A DNA stretch of 64,000 bases from Azolla caroliniana (taxonomy: Eukaryota; Polypodiophyta): the NCBI GenBank assembly GCA_043228905.1, contig JBHGNT010000007.1:10850001-10914000 (forward strand). The letters run 5' to 3'. This document shows, one piece after another, positions 48,150-61,594 of this stretch. The notes beneath the pieces are model-generated. The model had not been told where the DNA came from. It saw nothing but the letters and a program-made list of their open reading frames with translations, and did not search any database. Within the stretch, counting starts at the first letter, position 1, and every line of letters starts with the position of its first letter. A program made the position numbers and the translations under genes.

Positions 48150-51100
48150 CTAAACAGTATTTCGCCCCACTACGTCTGGGCCCCTTGACCGAGTAACTGG
48201 TCTTGTTCCCGATCGTGGCCCCTTCTTCAGCCTTTTTCTGGTTGGTTCCCCATTTAGCCTTGCTTCTTTCACCCAATGCGCAAGTGTGTCCTCCTCCGAC
48301 AACCTTCCCATCGCCTCAGCAGCTAATTGCACATCAGTCGTTTCTTGAACTAGCTTTTCAAGTACAGAGGGATCTGTTTGGACATTTTCAGTAGTTGGGC
48401 TTGGTGGGGTGGAATCAAGGTCTTGAGACTCGAAGAAATGTTGCATCAAGTGTTCATAAACATTGTTGTTGTGAACCTCAGTTTTACATGTTGTTTCCAC
48501 TATTTCATGGCATTTCACATCGTTGCCTAATTTAGTACACTGTTCCAAAAGAATAGGGTGCAGCTGATCTGAAGGAGATGTGATAGCAGGACTCTTACTT
48601 TCAGCCACATTGGCAGTAGTATCCTCATATGTTGCAGCATCATCAGCACCAGACACATCATGTGCCGTCCTTAATCCACAAGATTCTACAATAACATGAC
48701 AGTTATTTAGGATAGCTAATTAGCTACTTTACTAAACTATGGTAGAAGCTAGGATAGCTAATTAGCTAGTACGATAGCTAATTAGCTAGTACGATAGCTA
48801 ATTAGCTAGTATGATAGCTAATTAGGTACTTTACTCAACTATGGTAGTAGTTACGATAGCTAATTAGCTACTTTACTCAACTATGGTAGTAGCTAGGATA
48901 GCTAATTAGCTACTTTACTCAACTATGGTAGTAGCTAGGATAGCTAATTAGCTACTTTACTAACTATGGTAGTAGCTAGGATAGCTAATTAGCTACAATG
49001 AAAGCTAATTAGCTACTTTCTCAACTATGTAGTAGCTAGGATAGCTTATTAGCTACTAGGACAGCTAATTAGCTGCCAGTAGCTAATTAGCTACTAGGAT
49101 AGCTTATTAGCTACTTTACACAACTATGTCAGTAGCTAATTAGCTACTATGATAGCTAATTAGCTAGTAGGATAGCTAATTAGTTGCCAATAGCTAATTA
49201 GCTACTAGGATAGCTAATTCGCTAGTAGGATAGCTAATTAGTTGCCAGCAGCTAATTAGCTAGTAGGATAGCTAATTAGCTTTTTTACACAACTATGGTA
49301 CTAGCTAATTAGCTAGTAGGATAGCTAATTAGCTACTAGCTACTTTACACAACTATGGCAGTAGCTAATTAGTTACTAGGATAGCTAATTAGTTGCCAGT
49401 GGCTAATTAGCTAGTAGGATAGCTAATTAGCTTTTTTACACAACTATGGTACTAGCTAATTAGCTAGTACCATAGCTAATTAGCTACTAGGATAGCTAAT
49501 TAGCTAGTAGGATAGCTTATTAGCTACTTTACACAACTATGGTAGTAGCTAGGATAGCTAATTAGCTACTATGGTAGCTAATTAGCTACTTTACTCAACT
49601 ATGGTAGTAGCTAGGATAGCTAATTAGCTACTTTACTCAACTATGGTAGTAGCTAGGATAGCTAATTAGCTACTTTACTCAACTATGGTAGTAGCTAGGA
49701 TAGCTAATTAGCTACTTTACTAACTATGGTAGTAGCTAGGATAGCTAATTAGCTACTTTACTAACTATGGTGGTAGCTAGGATAGCTAATTAGCTACTTT
49801 CTCAACTATGTAGTAGCTAGGATAGCTTATTAGCTACTAGGACAGCTAATTAGCTGCCAGTAGCTAATTAGCTACTAGGATAGCTTATTAGCTACTTTAC
49901 ACAACTATGTTAGTAGCTAATTAGCTACTATGATAGCTAATTAGCTAGTAGGATAGCTAATTAGTTGCCAGTAGCTAATTAGCTACTAGGATAGCTAATT
50001 CGCTAGTAGGATAGGGGTAGAAGCACGCTACGGTGTACCAGAAAAGTACTGTTTTTGGCCACAAAAATTGTCAGTACTTTTAGTACTGTTAGTATGAATA
50101 ATTCAAAAAAAAAAAATCAGAGAAAAAGAAAATCGATTTTGGAGAGTGGGGTGACTGTAGTACAAGTGTCATTTATTGTAGAAGGAGTGGGGGGAACAGG
50201 TGAGGAGATGTTCATTCCATTTTGGGGGCTATTTTCCCCTCACGTCGATTTTGGCGCTTCCCCTCACGTCGTTTTGGCGGTTCCCCTCATACTCCTCTTC
50301 CTCTATCCCTCTGAGCTTTTCATCACAGATCCATGTTCAGTTTCTGATTTCCTCCAATCTAAATCTCAGACATCCATGTCTGTTTTGAGCGTTTAAGTTG
50401 AGGATTTCTGATTTTTTTAGGGTTTCTGTTTTTGTTAGGGTTTAGGTCGAGGTACAGAGACTGTTGGTAGCAGCCAATAGTGACTTCTTCGACAACGACT
50501 TTCTTACATCCATCCATTGAAGTTGGTGTCGTGGTGATTTGTGGCTTTTTCCACCAAATCGAGGCGGCATTGGAGGTTCCTTCCGCCAAATCGAGGCGGC
50601 ATATCCAACGCTCCGTCCACCATTGGAGGTTCCTTCCACCAAATCGAGGCGGCATATCCAACGCCCCCTCCATCCATTCGAGGTTCCTTCCATCCGTTTT
50701 TTTTATTTTCAGTACTAAAATGTTACATTTCTTCATATTTCAGTACAAAAATTTTAGAACTGACAATTGTCATATTTGATATGTAATTCTAATGTTTGAA
50801 ACGAAATATCTTTCACTTTGCAGGCCACATTTAAAAACATTTGATTGTGTTTTCTTGGTTGAGTCTATATAACATTAACTACTTTTGCAAGCCACTTAAT
50901 TTTTGCGGATAAATCTAGTGACCGAATGGGGGTTCCTAACGAGAGTGAGTTGTCAAGTAACTCATGCATATCTGAAAGGACTAAGAGACGAGTGGTTCTT
51001 CACATAGTCCGTTATTTGGTAGAAATAACAAAGAGATTTAGTGAAGAGGATCGTAGGGATATTATCTGTAGAGTGTTACACCATCAAAGTTTGAATGAAG

Positions 51101-54100
51101 ACATGGAGAGAATAAAATTTAGGGACCAATGTGTTTCAGAAGAGATTGTAGAGTCTATGAAGTCATCCCTAGACTTAGTGAAAGGTGTAGAGAGCTTAGA
51201 CAAACTTGCTGCAAAGAGGGCAGCCCTACACATGGTTGTGAACGGTGCGAGAGGAAAAAAATATAGTGATACTAAAGTTGCCTTAGCCCTGGGTATTCAA
51301 AGAAGGAACTTGAGGAAACATCGCCAAAATATACACTCAAACAAATTCAAGTGGATGGGGTTGGGACGTAGACGACGATGTGATGCCTTATCTCAAGAGA
51401 TTATTGAGAAAGTGGATTCATTTTGGGCCAAAAATACGCGTGTCTCACCAAATAAGAAGGACGTGTGTAGACAACGAATAAGTCAGGGTAAGTACCAGAT
51501 TCACCCTAGACACTTCTTGGAGATGACAGAGGTATTCCATTTTTTTATATCATTTCACATTCCATAACTTTGTGTTTTGACCAACTGTATATTAATGTTT
51601 GCTATATATATTGGTTGATGTAGGCTGAATTGTACATGAACTTTAAAGATCAACATCCAAGCTTGACTGTTGGATTCCGCAAGTTCCAAGGTTTGAAACC
51701 ATTTTATGTTAGAAAATTAAATGAGAGGAATACATGTTGTTGTGTGTACCATGTGAAGATGGACATGTTAAGGCTAGCCGTGAATGCAATGCGTACTGAT
51801 TGTAAGGGTATACACGGGGAATTATGTGTCTGCACTTGTGAGATATGTAGACCAAATGGGGAGGATAATAGGTGTAATGCACGAAACATGACTTATGCAT
51901 CTGTTTCTGAGCTATGGAGGTCTTGTGTTTGTGAAAAAGAACCATCATGTGAGTGGCATCGTCGTACATGTCTATTAAGAACATGTAAGGTTTGTCCGCT
52001 ACCATTATTTTGTATGCAGGAGCTTGATTTGGGAAACAGTCATATCGTGAAATGGAAATATTTAGAGTATGTGACTGAAAATATTGGCAAGGGAGTTGTA
52101 ACTAAGCGTATCAAGGAAGTATATAAGGAGACATGTGCTGCTACCCTTGTCTCAGAATTTAAGAAACAACTTGGGGAGTTCATTCCACATAACTTCCGGA
52201 GTTATTGGCAAAATTCACAATTCAAGGAATGTATTAATAACTTACCAACGGGTGTCATCGTATCTGTTATTGACTTTGCAGAAAACTATACATTTAAAGT
52301 TCAGAATGAGGTTCAATCAATGCATTGGTACAATGATCAATGTACAATACTTGTGCATATTTGCTATTGGAGGCAAGACGGTGAGTTACATAAGAAATCA
52401 ATATTTTACATTTCAGATGATAAAAAGCATGATACACTATTTGTTCAACATTGTTTTAAGCTTCACCATGCAGATTTATTTTCTCTAGGGGTAACCTTTA
52501 ACCGTCATTGGGTTTGGTCTGATGGTGCTGCCTCGCAGTTTAAGGCGGCACGATCGTTCTACTTTATCGCCAGGTAATTTTTAATCCATATGTTTAGTAC
52601 TTACCATGCAATGTGTAAGGAAGTAATTCTTGTGTTAGTGCATGCATACTAATTATGTTTGTAATTATTAACAAACAGTACTATTCACATGGATGCATAC
52701 TAATTATGTTTGTAACTATTCGAATCTTGCACTTGTGAATGGATGCATGCATACTAATTTTGTTTGTACTATGTTTTAATCCATGTGAAGGGTTCTCCAT
52801 AGACACATTGTACTATGTTGTGTGTTGTATCTGTACTATGTTGTGTTTACAGGAGGATGTAAAGTACTCATCTTGTACTCATAGTATTGTCCGTCCTTAA
52901 GAGCATTGTACTAAGTATGTTTTAATCCATGTGAAGGGTTCTCCATAGACACATTGTACTATGTTGTGTGTTGTATCTGTACTATGTTGTGTTTACAGGA
53001 GGATGTAAAGTACTCATCTTGTACTCATAGTATTGTCCGTCCTTAAGAGCATTGTACTAAGTATGTTTTAATCCATGTGAAGGGTTCGCCATAGACACAT
53101 TGTACTATGTTGTGTGTTGTATCTGTACTATGTTGTGTTTACAGGAGGATGTAAAGTACTCATCTTGTACTCATAGTATTGTCCGTCCTTAAGAGCATTG
53201 TACTAAGTATGTTTTAATCCATGTGAAGGGTTCTCCATAGACACATTGTACTATACAAGAGGATGTAAAGTACTCATCTTCTACTCATAGTATAAACCAT
53301 ACTAAGTTAGTACTAAGTTATATCCATACTAAGTATCGATTAATCAATGTGAAGGGTTCTCCATAGACACATTGTAGTATGTTGTGTGTTGGTTCTGTAC
53401 TATGTTGTGTTTACAAAAGGATGTAAAGTACTCATCTTGTACTTATAGTATTGTCCGTCCTTAAGAGAATTGTACTAATTATGTTTTAATCCATGTGAAG
53501 GGTTCTCCATAGACACATTGTACTATACAAGAGGATGTTAAGTACTCATCTTGTACTCATAGTATAAACCAGACTAAGTTAGTACTAAGAATTGTACTAA
53601 GTATCGACTAATCAATGTGAAGGGTTCTCCATAGACACATTGTACTATGTTGTGTGTTGCTTCTGTACTATGTTGTGTTTACAAAAGGATGTAAAGTACT
53701 CATCTTGTACTTATAGTATTGTCCGTCCTTAAGAGAATTGTACTAATTATGTTTTAATCCATGTGAAGGGTTCTCCATAGACACATTGTACTATACAAGG
53801 GGATGTAAAGTACTCATCTTGTACTCATAGTATAAACCAGACTAAGTTAGTACTAAGTTATATCCATACTAAGTTAGTATTAAATGGATGCCAGTATTAA
53901 TGGAAGTGTAGTACTCTCTATTGACAACATAGTACTAATTTTGTTGGAAACCTGAGTTACAAAAGCAGGTATTTCTCCTTATTCAACATTCGTATGCAAT
54001 GGAATTACTTCGGGTCTGGACATGGAAAAGGAGAGCATGATGGCGCGGGGGCTGTGATCAAACGTGCCCTTACAAGTGAGCAGTTGGATAATAATGGTGC

Positions 54101-57100
54101 TAAGCTACAAAATGCACATGATGTTGTGCAGTGGCTAACATGGAAGATGTCAAATGATGGTAAGAACAGATTGTTTGTTGAAGTTCGCGCTGATGAGGTC
54201 GATAGAACTAAATCATATGGTTGTAAAACCGTGAAAGGCACACGCAGCACCCATTGTGTGTTAGGGTTTAGCCGCAAGGACACAACACAATTGTTACTAC
54301 GTAGTTTATCATGCTTTTGTTCCATGTGTATAGATGAAGCTTGGGATAAATGCATCAACCTATCAATCGTGGAGCCCTGGAAGTTGCAGAAGCTTGAGCC
54401 TGAACGACAAGATGATATTGAAGATGATGTGCATTCAAACGATATTGTATACTACAACCAAAATCAAGACTTGGCAGTTTTATTGGAAGTTGGAGATCAT
54501 TTTGCAGTGCTCAAATCTCCTCAGAATGAAGATTTAGAAGACTACTACATTGTGGTGTGCAAGCAAGGAAAGACATTATTGAAAGAAGTGGTGAGGGATG
54601 GCTGGGGCAACAATTTCAACGTTGGTGAGTCTGTCGTGTATGGAAACTATTATGCAAAGTTGCCGCAGTGCAAGAACACATATGCATTACTAAAAGAAGC
54701 ACCCATCGCAATAATCTACGCTGATGCCATTCTTGCGATCAAATTCAATATGACTCAAGCAAAGCACAAGGTTAAGGGATACAACACTGTCTACAAGGTC
54801 CCCCAAGAGGTTCATGAGCACATATTAGGGGAGGTCTCTCTATTTAATGCTTGAAAGTCACCCTCTCAATACATTGTACCCTCTCAATACTTGGAGTTCA
54901 CTATTAATTTTGATGATTGACAAATGAATTGATATATTTCATCTTTCTTCTAAAGTGTTTATGCCTGTCAACCACTTGTACTTATCTTTCATAATATATT
55001 AGTTGTTGTCAACAAGACTTGGATTTCTTCATTGCCGATATTGCTCATGTTTCCTGATGTTATTTGAGCATAGAAGTTTTGCAGAGCCATGGTAAAATGA
55101 GTAAAAATATTGTATATCTTCTTGATAAAGTCTAGATTCATTGCCGTTGGTGTGTCCTCTGTAGGCACATAAATCTGTAAGTTGAATTCAAATTATGACT
55201 TTAATATTGTAAGATTTTATACTGTAAGTTCATTCTTCAAGAAGCAAATGTGCAATGAAGCCTCAAATTCCTTAACAAAATAATCCAACTCCTGAAACAA
55301 TAATTTGTGATAGCTCAAAAAGGGGAGTGTTTCCTTACTACTGTTAGTGGATAGTTCATCCATTGGGATGATATCATCAAAATATGGCCCACATTGCTTC
55401 AACAATTTGCACAAATTCTGGTTACCCTCCAAATGGGATTGATGAAACAGTCTATACTTCAATAACACCCGATATTTTCTGTTTATCATCATTAACACCT
55501 GAAAACCTAAATTTTCCTAGCAAGCTAAGAAGAATTTCAAGCATTTTATCTACAACAGACTCAAAGACTTGGCAACTCATCAGGAGATGATCTCAAAAAA
55601 GAAACAAAACGTTGTAAAAAGAGGAATACTTAGATCAAAAAGTATATTCCCATTGTTTCTACAAAATACAGAAGTGGAATTTTGACATTGGCAATTGAAA
55701 CAGTATTTTGGTATCCAAATAGAGGTATTTCAGACATCACTAACAGCTAAAGTTCAAGTACAATCGGAAGAAAATCAGGCACTAGAGGGTAACTTGGCCG
55801 ATCTTGTAATGCGCTTGTTGTTGGTGCCAGATTTTACATTCTTCTTTATCTTAAAGCCTTTAGGTATGAGCTGACTAAGTGGCACTTCATCATCAGAGGC
55901 ATCAGAGATAGGCGTGGATGCGCGGGCACCTTGTACTGGTGGCAAGCTTGAGAGAGCAACTGTGTTTTCTGCAACTGCAATGCTTGTACACAAATCCACA
56001 AAGGTGCTGTCGATAGTCAAATTATCACTCATCTTTATTCCCCTATCATCATCAATGATGCCTGTACACTCGTTCTTATTAGACTCCTGTATGTGGACTA
56101 TGGCAGTAGTCATGGTCAACTCCTCTTGTACGGTGGCTGTCAACTCATTCTTAAGACTACGTGTACAATCAGGCTTATCTGTACAATCAGGCTCCTCATG
56201 TGATTCTGTACAATCAGGCTTATCTTCAGGGAAAGCGATGTTCTTTCCACGATCCATTTGGGCATTCTCAGTACAATCAAGCTCCTCTTCATTACTAGCA
56301 ATGTTCTTTCCATACTCCTCATCAGAATCTTTAGACAGTACTAGCACATTATCAGTAGACACTACTAACACATTATCAGTACAATCAGTCTGCTCTTCAG
56401 TACTTGCCATATTCTTTCCACACTCTTCATGGGCTTCAGTCTTCTCTTCAGTACTTGCCATATTCTTTCCACACTCTTCATGAGCTTCAATCTTCTCTTC
56501 AGTACTTGCCATATTCTTTCCAGAGTCTTCATAGGCTTCAATCTTCTCTTCAGTACTTGCCATATTCTTTCCAGACTCTTCATGGGCTTCAATCTTCTCT
56601 TCAGTACTTGCCATATTCTTTCCACACTCCTCATGGGCTTCTTTAGACATACTGTTGTTTGGACATGCCAGCTGCTCTTCACATATGAATGCTTCGTTTT
56701 TCTCACAATCCTCATGTGTGGAAGATGTGCTTCCAGAATCTGCCTCCGTGGAAAGGTTAATCCCAGAATCTGACTCTGCACTTGTGCTCCATGAAGTTCC
56801 CGATTCAGGCTGCTCTTGTAAACCTAATTAATGGGATTCCAAACAATATTAGTATCAACTCACATACTCAAAAGTTTGCAAACAATGAACATAGGGTTTT
56901 GGGCCACATTTTTACCTAATGTTACATGGTCATACTGTACAGCCGTAGATACCCCATTGCAAGTGGTGGGCTCGGTCATCTTCTCCACAACATCTAGGTG
57001 CTCAACAGTGTTGCTATGATCTATAGAATGCACCAAAAGCAACAATATAATAGGGTTGTTATGAGCTAAATCATTGTTTTCAAAGTCTGGCTTTTGACGT

Positions 57101-60100
57101 TTACCTGGGAGTGTGATAAATTCGTCTTCACGATCAGGTTTTGAACTCGTATCTCCGTCACCAAATATCATTTCGTCATCAGCTAGCAACACAAGTACAT
57201 GGTATTAGACAATGGATTAGGTTGACAACGCTCCTGACAGGTGAGAACTTATATGACTCACCATTGCATTCAACTTTCCTTTTCTTGCCGTTTCCATACA
57301 ACATTCTTGCAGCATTTCTCTTCTTACTGGGCTCTATTTCTAAAGACACATCATTTCTCTTCTTAGTGGGCTCTATTTCAAATTGTTGACCGGAGCTTGG
57401 GGAATTTGTTTGTAGAAGCATATGTTCCACTGCTCCAATGGCCCTTCTCATACATTCATCCTCATCATAAAAATCATAGGTTATTGGTAATGATGGTCCC
57501 TGAACCTTGGAATGTGCGGCAGATATTGAGGGTTTAGGCACAGGGGCTGGTAGTTCCATGACCTTCCCTGGCGTGGAGTTGCTTGACACTACGACATTCA
57601 TTGCAAGAAACAAAAAAACGTTGAACGTTAGTACCATCATCTAAAATATACAATGTAGGTCACAATGTACTCCTCACATAGTTCCTAATTTACTGAACTA
57701 GTACTAATAAGGAACAATGTACTGCTCACTTAGTTCCCAATTTACACAAGTAGTACTAATCATGCACAATATATACAAGTAGTACTAATCATGCAGAATA
57801 TACTACTCACTTAGTTACCATGTTACACAAGGAGTACTAATCCCGAACAATGTACCACTGTACTAATCATGAACAATGTACTACTCACTTGTTTCCTAAA
57901 TTAGTGGACTAGTACTTATAAGGAACAATGTACTGCTCACTTAGTTCGCAAATTACACAAATAGTACTAATCATGCACAATATACACAAGTAGTACTAAT
58001 CATGCACAAGTACTAATCCCGAAAAATGCACCACTGACTTTGTCAAATTTATAAGTAGTACTAATCTTGAACAATGTACTACTCACTTATTTCCTAAATC
58101 ACTGAACTAGTACTAATCCCGAACAATGTACTGCTCACTTAGTTCCCAAATTACACAAATAGTACTAATCATGCACAATATACTACTCACTTAGTTACCA
58201 ATTTACACAAATAAGGTACAAATCTAGTACTAATAGGGAACAAAGTACTACTCAGTTCCCAAATTACAAAACTAGTACTAATCATGAGCAATGTACTACT
58301 CACTTAGTTACAAAACTATTACTAATCATGAGCAATGTACTAGAAACTTAGTTCACAAAGTACAAAACTAGTACTAATCATGAACAATGTAGTAATTACT
58401 AAGTACTAATCCAACAAATGTAGATTGGTATTTTGCACACAAGTAATACTAAACGTGATATGTGTTCTACACACCTAGTTACATAACTTGTACTAATTAC
58501 ACCAACAGTATTGAACTTGAACAGTATTAGTACTAAACGTGATATGTGTTTCACACACCTCATTTCCAAATTACAGAAACTGTACTATTATTCAGCAATT
58601 TAAGTGACACCTTGTTCCCAAATTACATTACTAGTACTAATTTCCAAGTTACACAAACAATACTAACAGTCAACAGTGTACTATAAGTATAGTGTTTACT
58701 AAACTAATACTAGGCAAGTTACAATATAGATTGGACGATGTTGTACCTGGTTCCCTTTTAGTACTACTAATTCTGGAAAATATCCCTTCAACTAACTACA
58801 CATACCAATTATATATTAAGAGTACTGCCAATACTATCCCATTGTTGTTAGAGATACACTAATACTAATCCATTGTTCTCCTAAATTTTAAGTATGAATT
58901 GTGGCATATACTAGTTCTAGTCCAAATGATAATTGACATTATATAATACAAACAATAGAATAGTAGAGCCACATACCGTACGGGTGTACTTTTAAACCCC
59001 AAGCATAGTACCACTCAGCCGCAATTGTAGTTTTACAGTCCATACATGTATTCTCTTTCTCAAAATGATACTTAGCACATAGCACATGATATGTGTGCAA
59101 GCATGGTGTAATCACAACATCCATAGCCTCCAGCTTGAATCCGAGGCCACAAAATATACACCTGGAAGATTGCAAACACAAGTTATAATATATTAGCTGC
59201 TCACTTATTTATACCATAAAAGTAGAAATAAATAACTTTTAAAGCTAATACCGTGATATAGCTATACTAGTAATGGTACTTTCTATACCACTTGGGTGCT
59301 CAATTACAGATGGACACAAAGTATCAAAACCATTATGTTTTAAATCCTGCATCAAGCATGCAAGGTTCTCAGAATGCAACTTTAAGGCTGACAACTTATT
59401 ATCTATTTCTTCATGTGCATTCCTGCAAGTATCAAGGTCTGTCATCTGTGAATGTAATTGAGCACCCATATTGTTCAGCTCTTTCTTCAACTCCTCTTTC
59501 AACACCTCACTTTCTGAATTTTGGATTGTCGATGCAATCCATTCATATGTAGTCTTTATTGAAGAAAATTTCTTTTCTGCCTGTATCTCAGCTGATTTAA
59601 CTGCTTCCAAATCAGCAAGTAGTGCTTGTATTCTTGAGCTCATAGAAGCTATGCAACCAGCCATCATCTGTTCATGTTTTTCAGTCATTGTGGCCCGTAC
59701 CTTTGCCTCTAGAACTTGTTGGACAGGTGTTGTAGCTGGAATATCCACATGAGAGGTTCCAGATGACTTCAAGCCAGTGTTGGTACTGGAGGACCCTTTG
59801 TAATGTTCTGACCGGTGCCGATTAAAATCTTCCCAATTAACGTCGATGCCACCTTGAACTTCACATGCAAAAGCACGTGCAAAAACAGTACCCACCTCAT
59901 TGTTAGTGATTTGATTTGTATCATAAACATGTTCGTATCTCGTCTTCAATAAATTGATGTATTCCCTCTTCAAACCACTCATGTGGAATCCTCGCCTTGT
60001 GTCGGGATGTGCTGACCCCCAGGTTTTTAACAACCACTCTCTCAGCTCTGGGTAAACGTCAGGTCGTGCCCGAAGGAAATAATTCCATCCAAGAGGTGTG

Positions 60101-61409
60101 TCTCGACTGATGGACTGGTACTGCCAGGTCTTCTTTCTCTGTGTTGATGAATTCATCACCCTTTCTCTTGTGGGTGTCTTCTTGCTTTCTTTCATGGGTG
60201 TCCTTCTTCCTTCCTTCACTGGTGTCTTCACTTTCTCTTTCATCAATGTCTTCTTTATGGGTGTCCTTCTCGTCATTTTCCTAGTCAACACAATTCTCAT
60301 CAACACATAGCAAATCAATTACCATCAACACATCGCAATTACCATCAACACATAGCAAATCATCACATTGCATGTACAAACCACATGTACAAACCACATA
60401 GCAAATCATCACATTGCAAATCAACACACAATAACCCTAAATAGTCAAACACACAGAAAATAAAACTCATCCATGTCAAACACACAGAAAATAAAAACAG
60501 ACGAATAGGAAAGTCAAAGAAAACGAAAACTTTGTAAATCATCATAACCAACTCCATCACATCGCATGTACAAGCCATGTCCAACATACAAAAACCCAAA
60601 ATAGTAGGAAAAAAACTCATCCATGCCAAACTCACACAAAATAAAAACAGATGGACATGAAACATTAACAAAACAAAAACATAGCAACTCATCATAGCCA
60701 ACTCCATTTTGGCCACATGTACAAACATGTCTAACACACAACCACATCGAACAAAATATTGTGATACATTTTTAAAAGAAACACAGAGAAACACAGAGAA
60801 AACAAAAACATACCAGTTGGGCATGCAACACATAGACTATGAATAATCAAAACCTACAAATGGTCATACACATACAAATAAAAAACAGACAGAGAGGAAA
60901 CATTCAGAAAAAGAATACATACCAGTTGGGCATGCAACACAGAGAATACCTGGAGGTCGCTAAACTTGCAGAGGTACCACACCGTCTTGATTTCGATACC
61001 TTGGGAGACAAACGAGAAAACTTCAGGATGACAAACGAGCAAAACGTCAGAGGCTGCTGCAGAGGAGACAAACGAGCAAACTTCAGAGGCTGCTGCAGAG
61101 GAGACAAACTTCAGAGGCTGCTGCAGAGGCTGCTGCGTATACAGAGTTCAGAGATCGAACCTGGCACAGAGGGGAACACAAGAACAACAACAACGGGGAA
61201 ACAGAGAATCGAAGGTGGAGTGAGAGAGAGAAACAGAAAGAAAGAAAGAAAGAGACCTTCGAAGGTGGAGTGAGAGACAGAGAGAAACAGACCTTCGAAG
61301 GTGTCTGTCTGACAACTTCGAGGTAGAAGAGAGAGAGAGAGAGATAGAGAGTGAGTGAGAGACAAAGAGAAACAGACCCTCGACGGTGTCTGTCTGACAA
61401 CTTCGAGAC

Positions 61410-61463
<54 letters not shown>

Positions 61464-61552
61464 CAGACAGACAGAGAGACAGAGAGACAGAGAGTGAGTG
61501 AGAGACAGAGAGAAACAGACCTTCGAAGGTGTCTGTCTGACAACTTCGAGAC

Positions 61553-61594
<42 letters not shown>

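Noticed and set aside
46885-48685. FCP1-like region as the last exons of the element 1 RING gene
   Set aside because: The exon 48685-48150 ends in a stop and its tail (SGT..R.TRS) matches the true C-terminus of the element 2 RING protein, so the FCP1-like gene is separate.
43259-50010. AGCTAATTAGCT arrays as CRISPR-like array or centromeric satellite
   Set aside because: Units are 20 or 42 bp without unique spacers, this is a plant nuclear sequence, and the arrays are bounded by splice sites of transposon genes.
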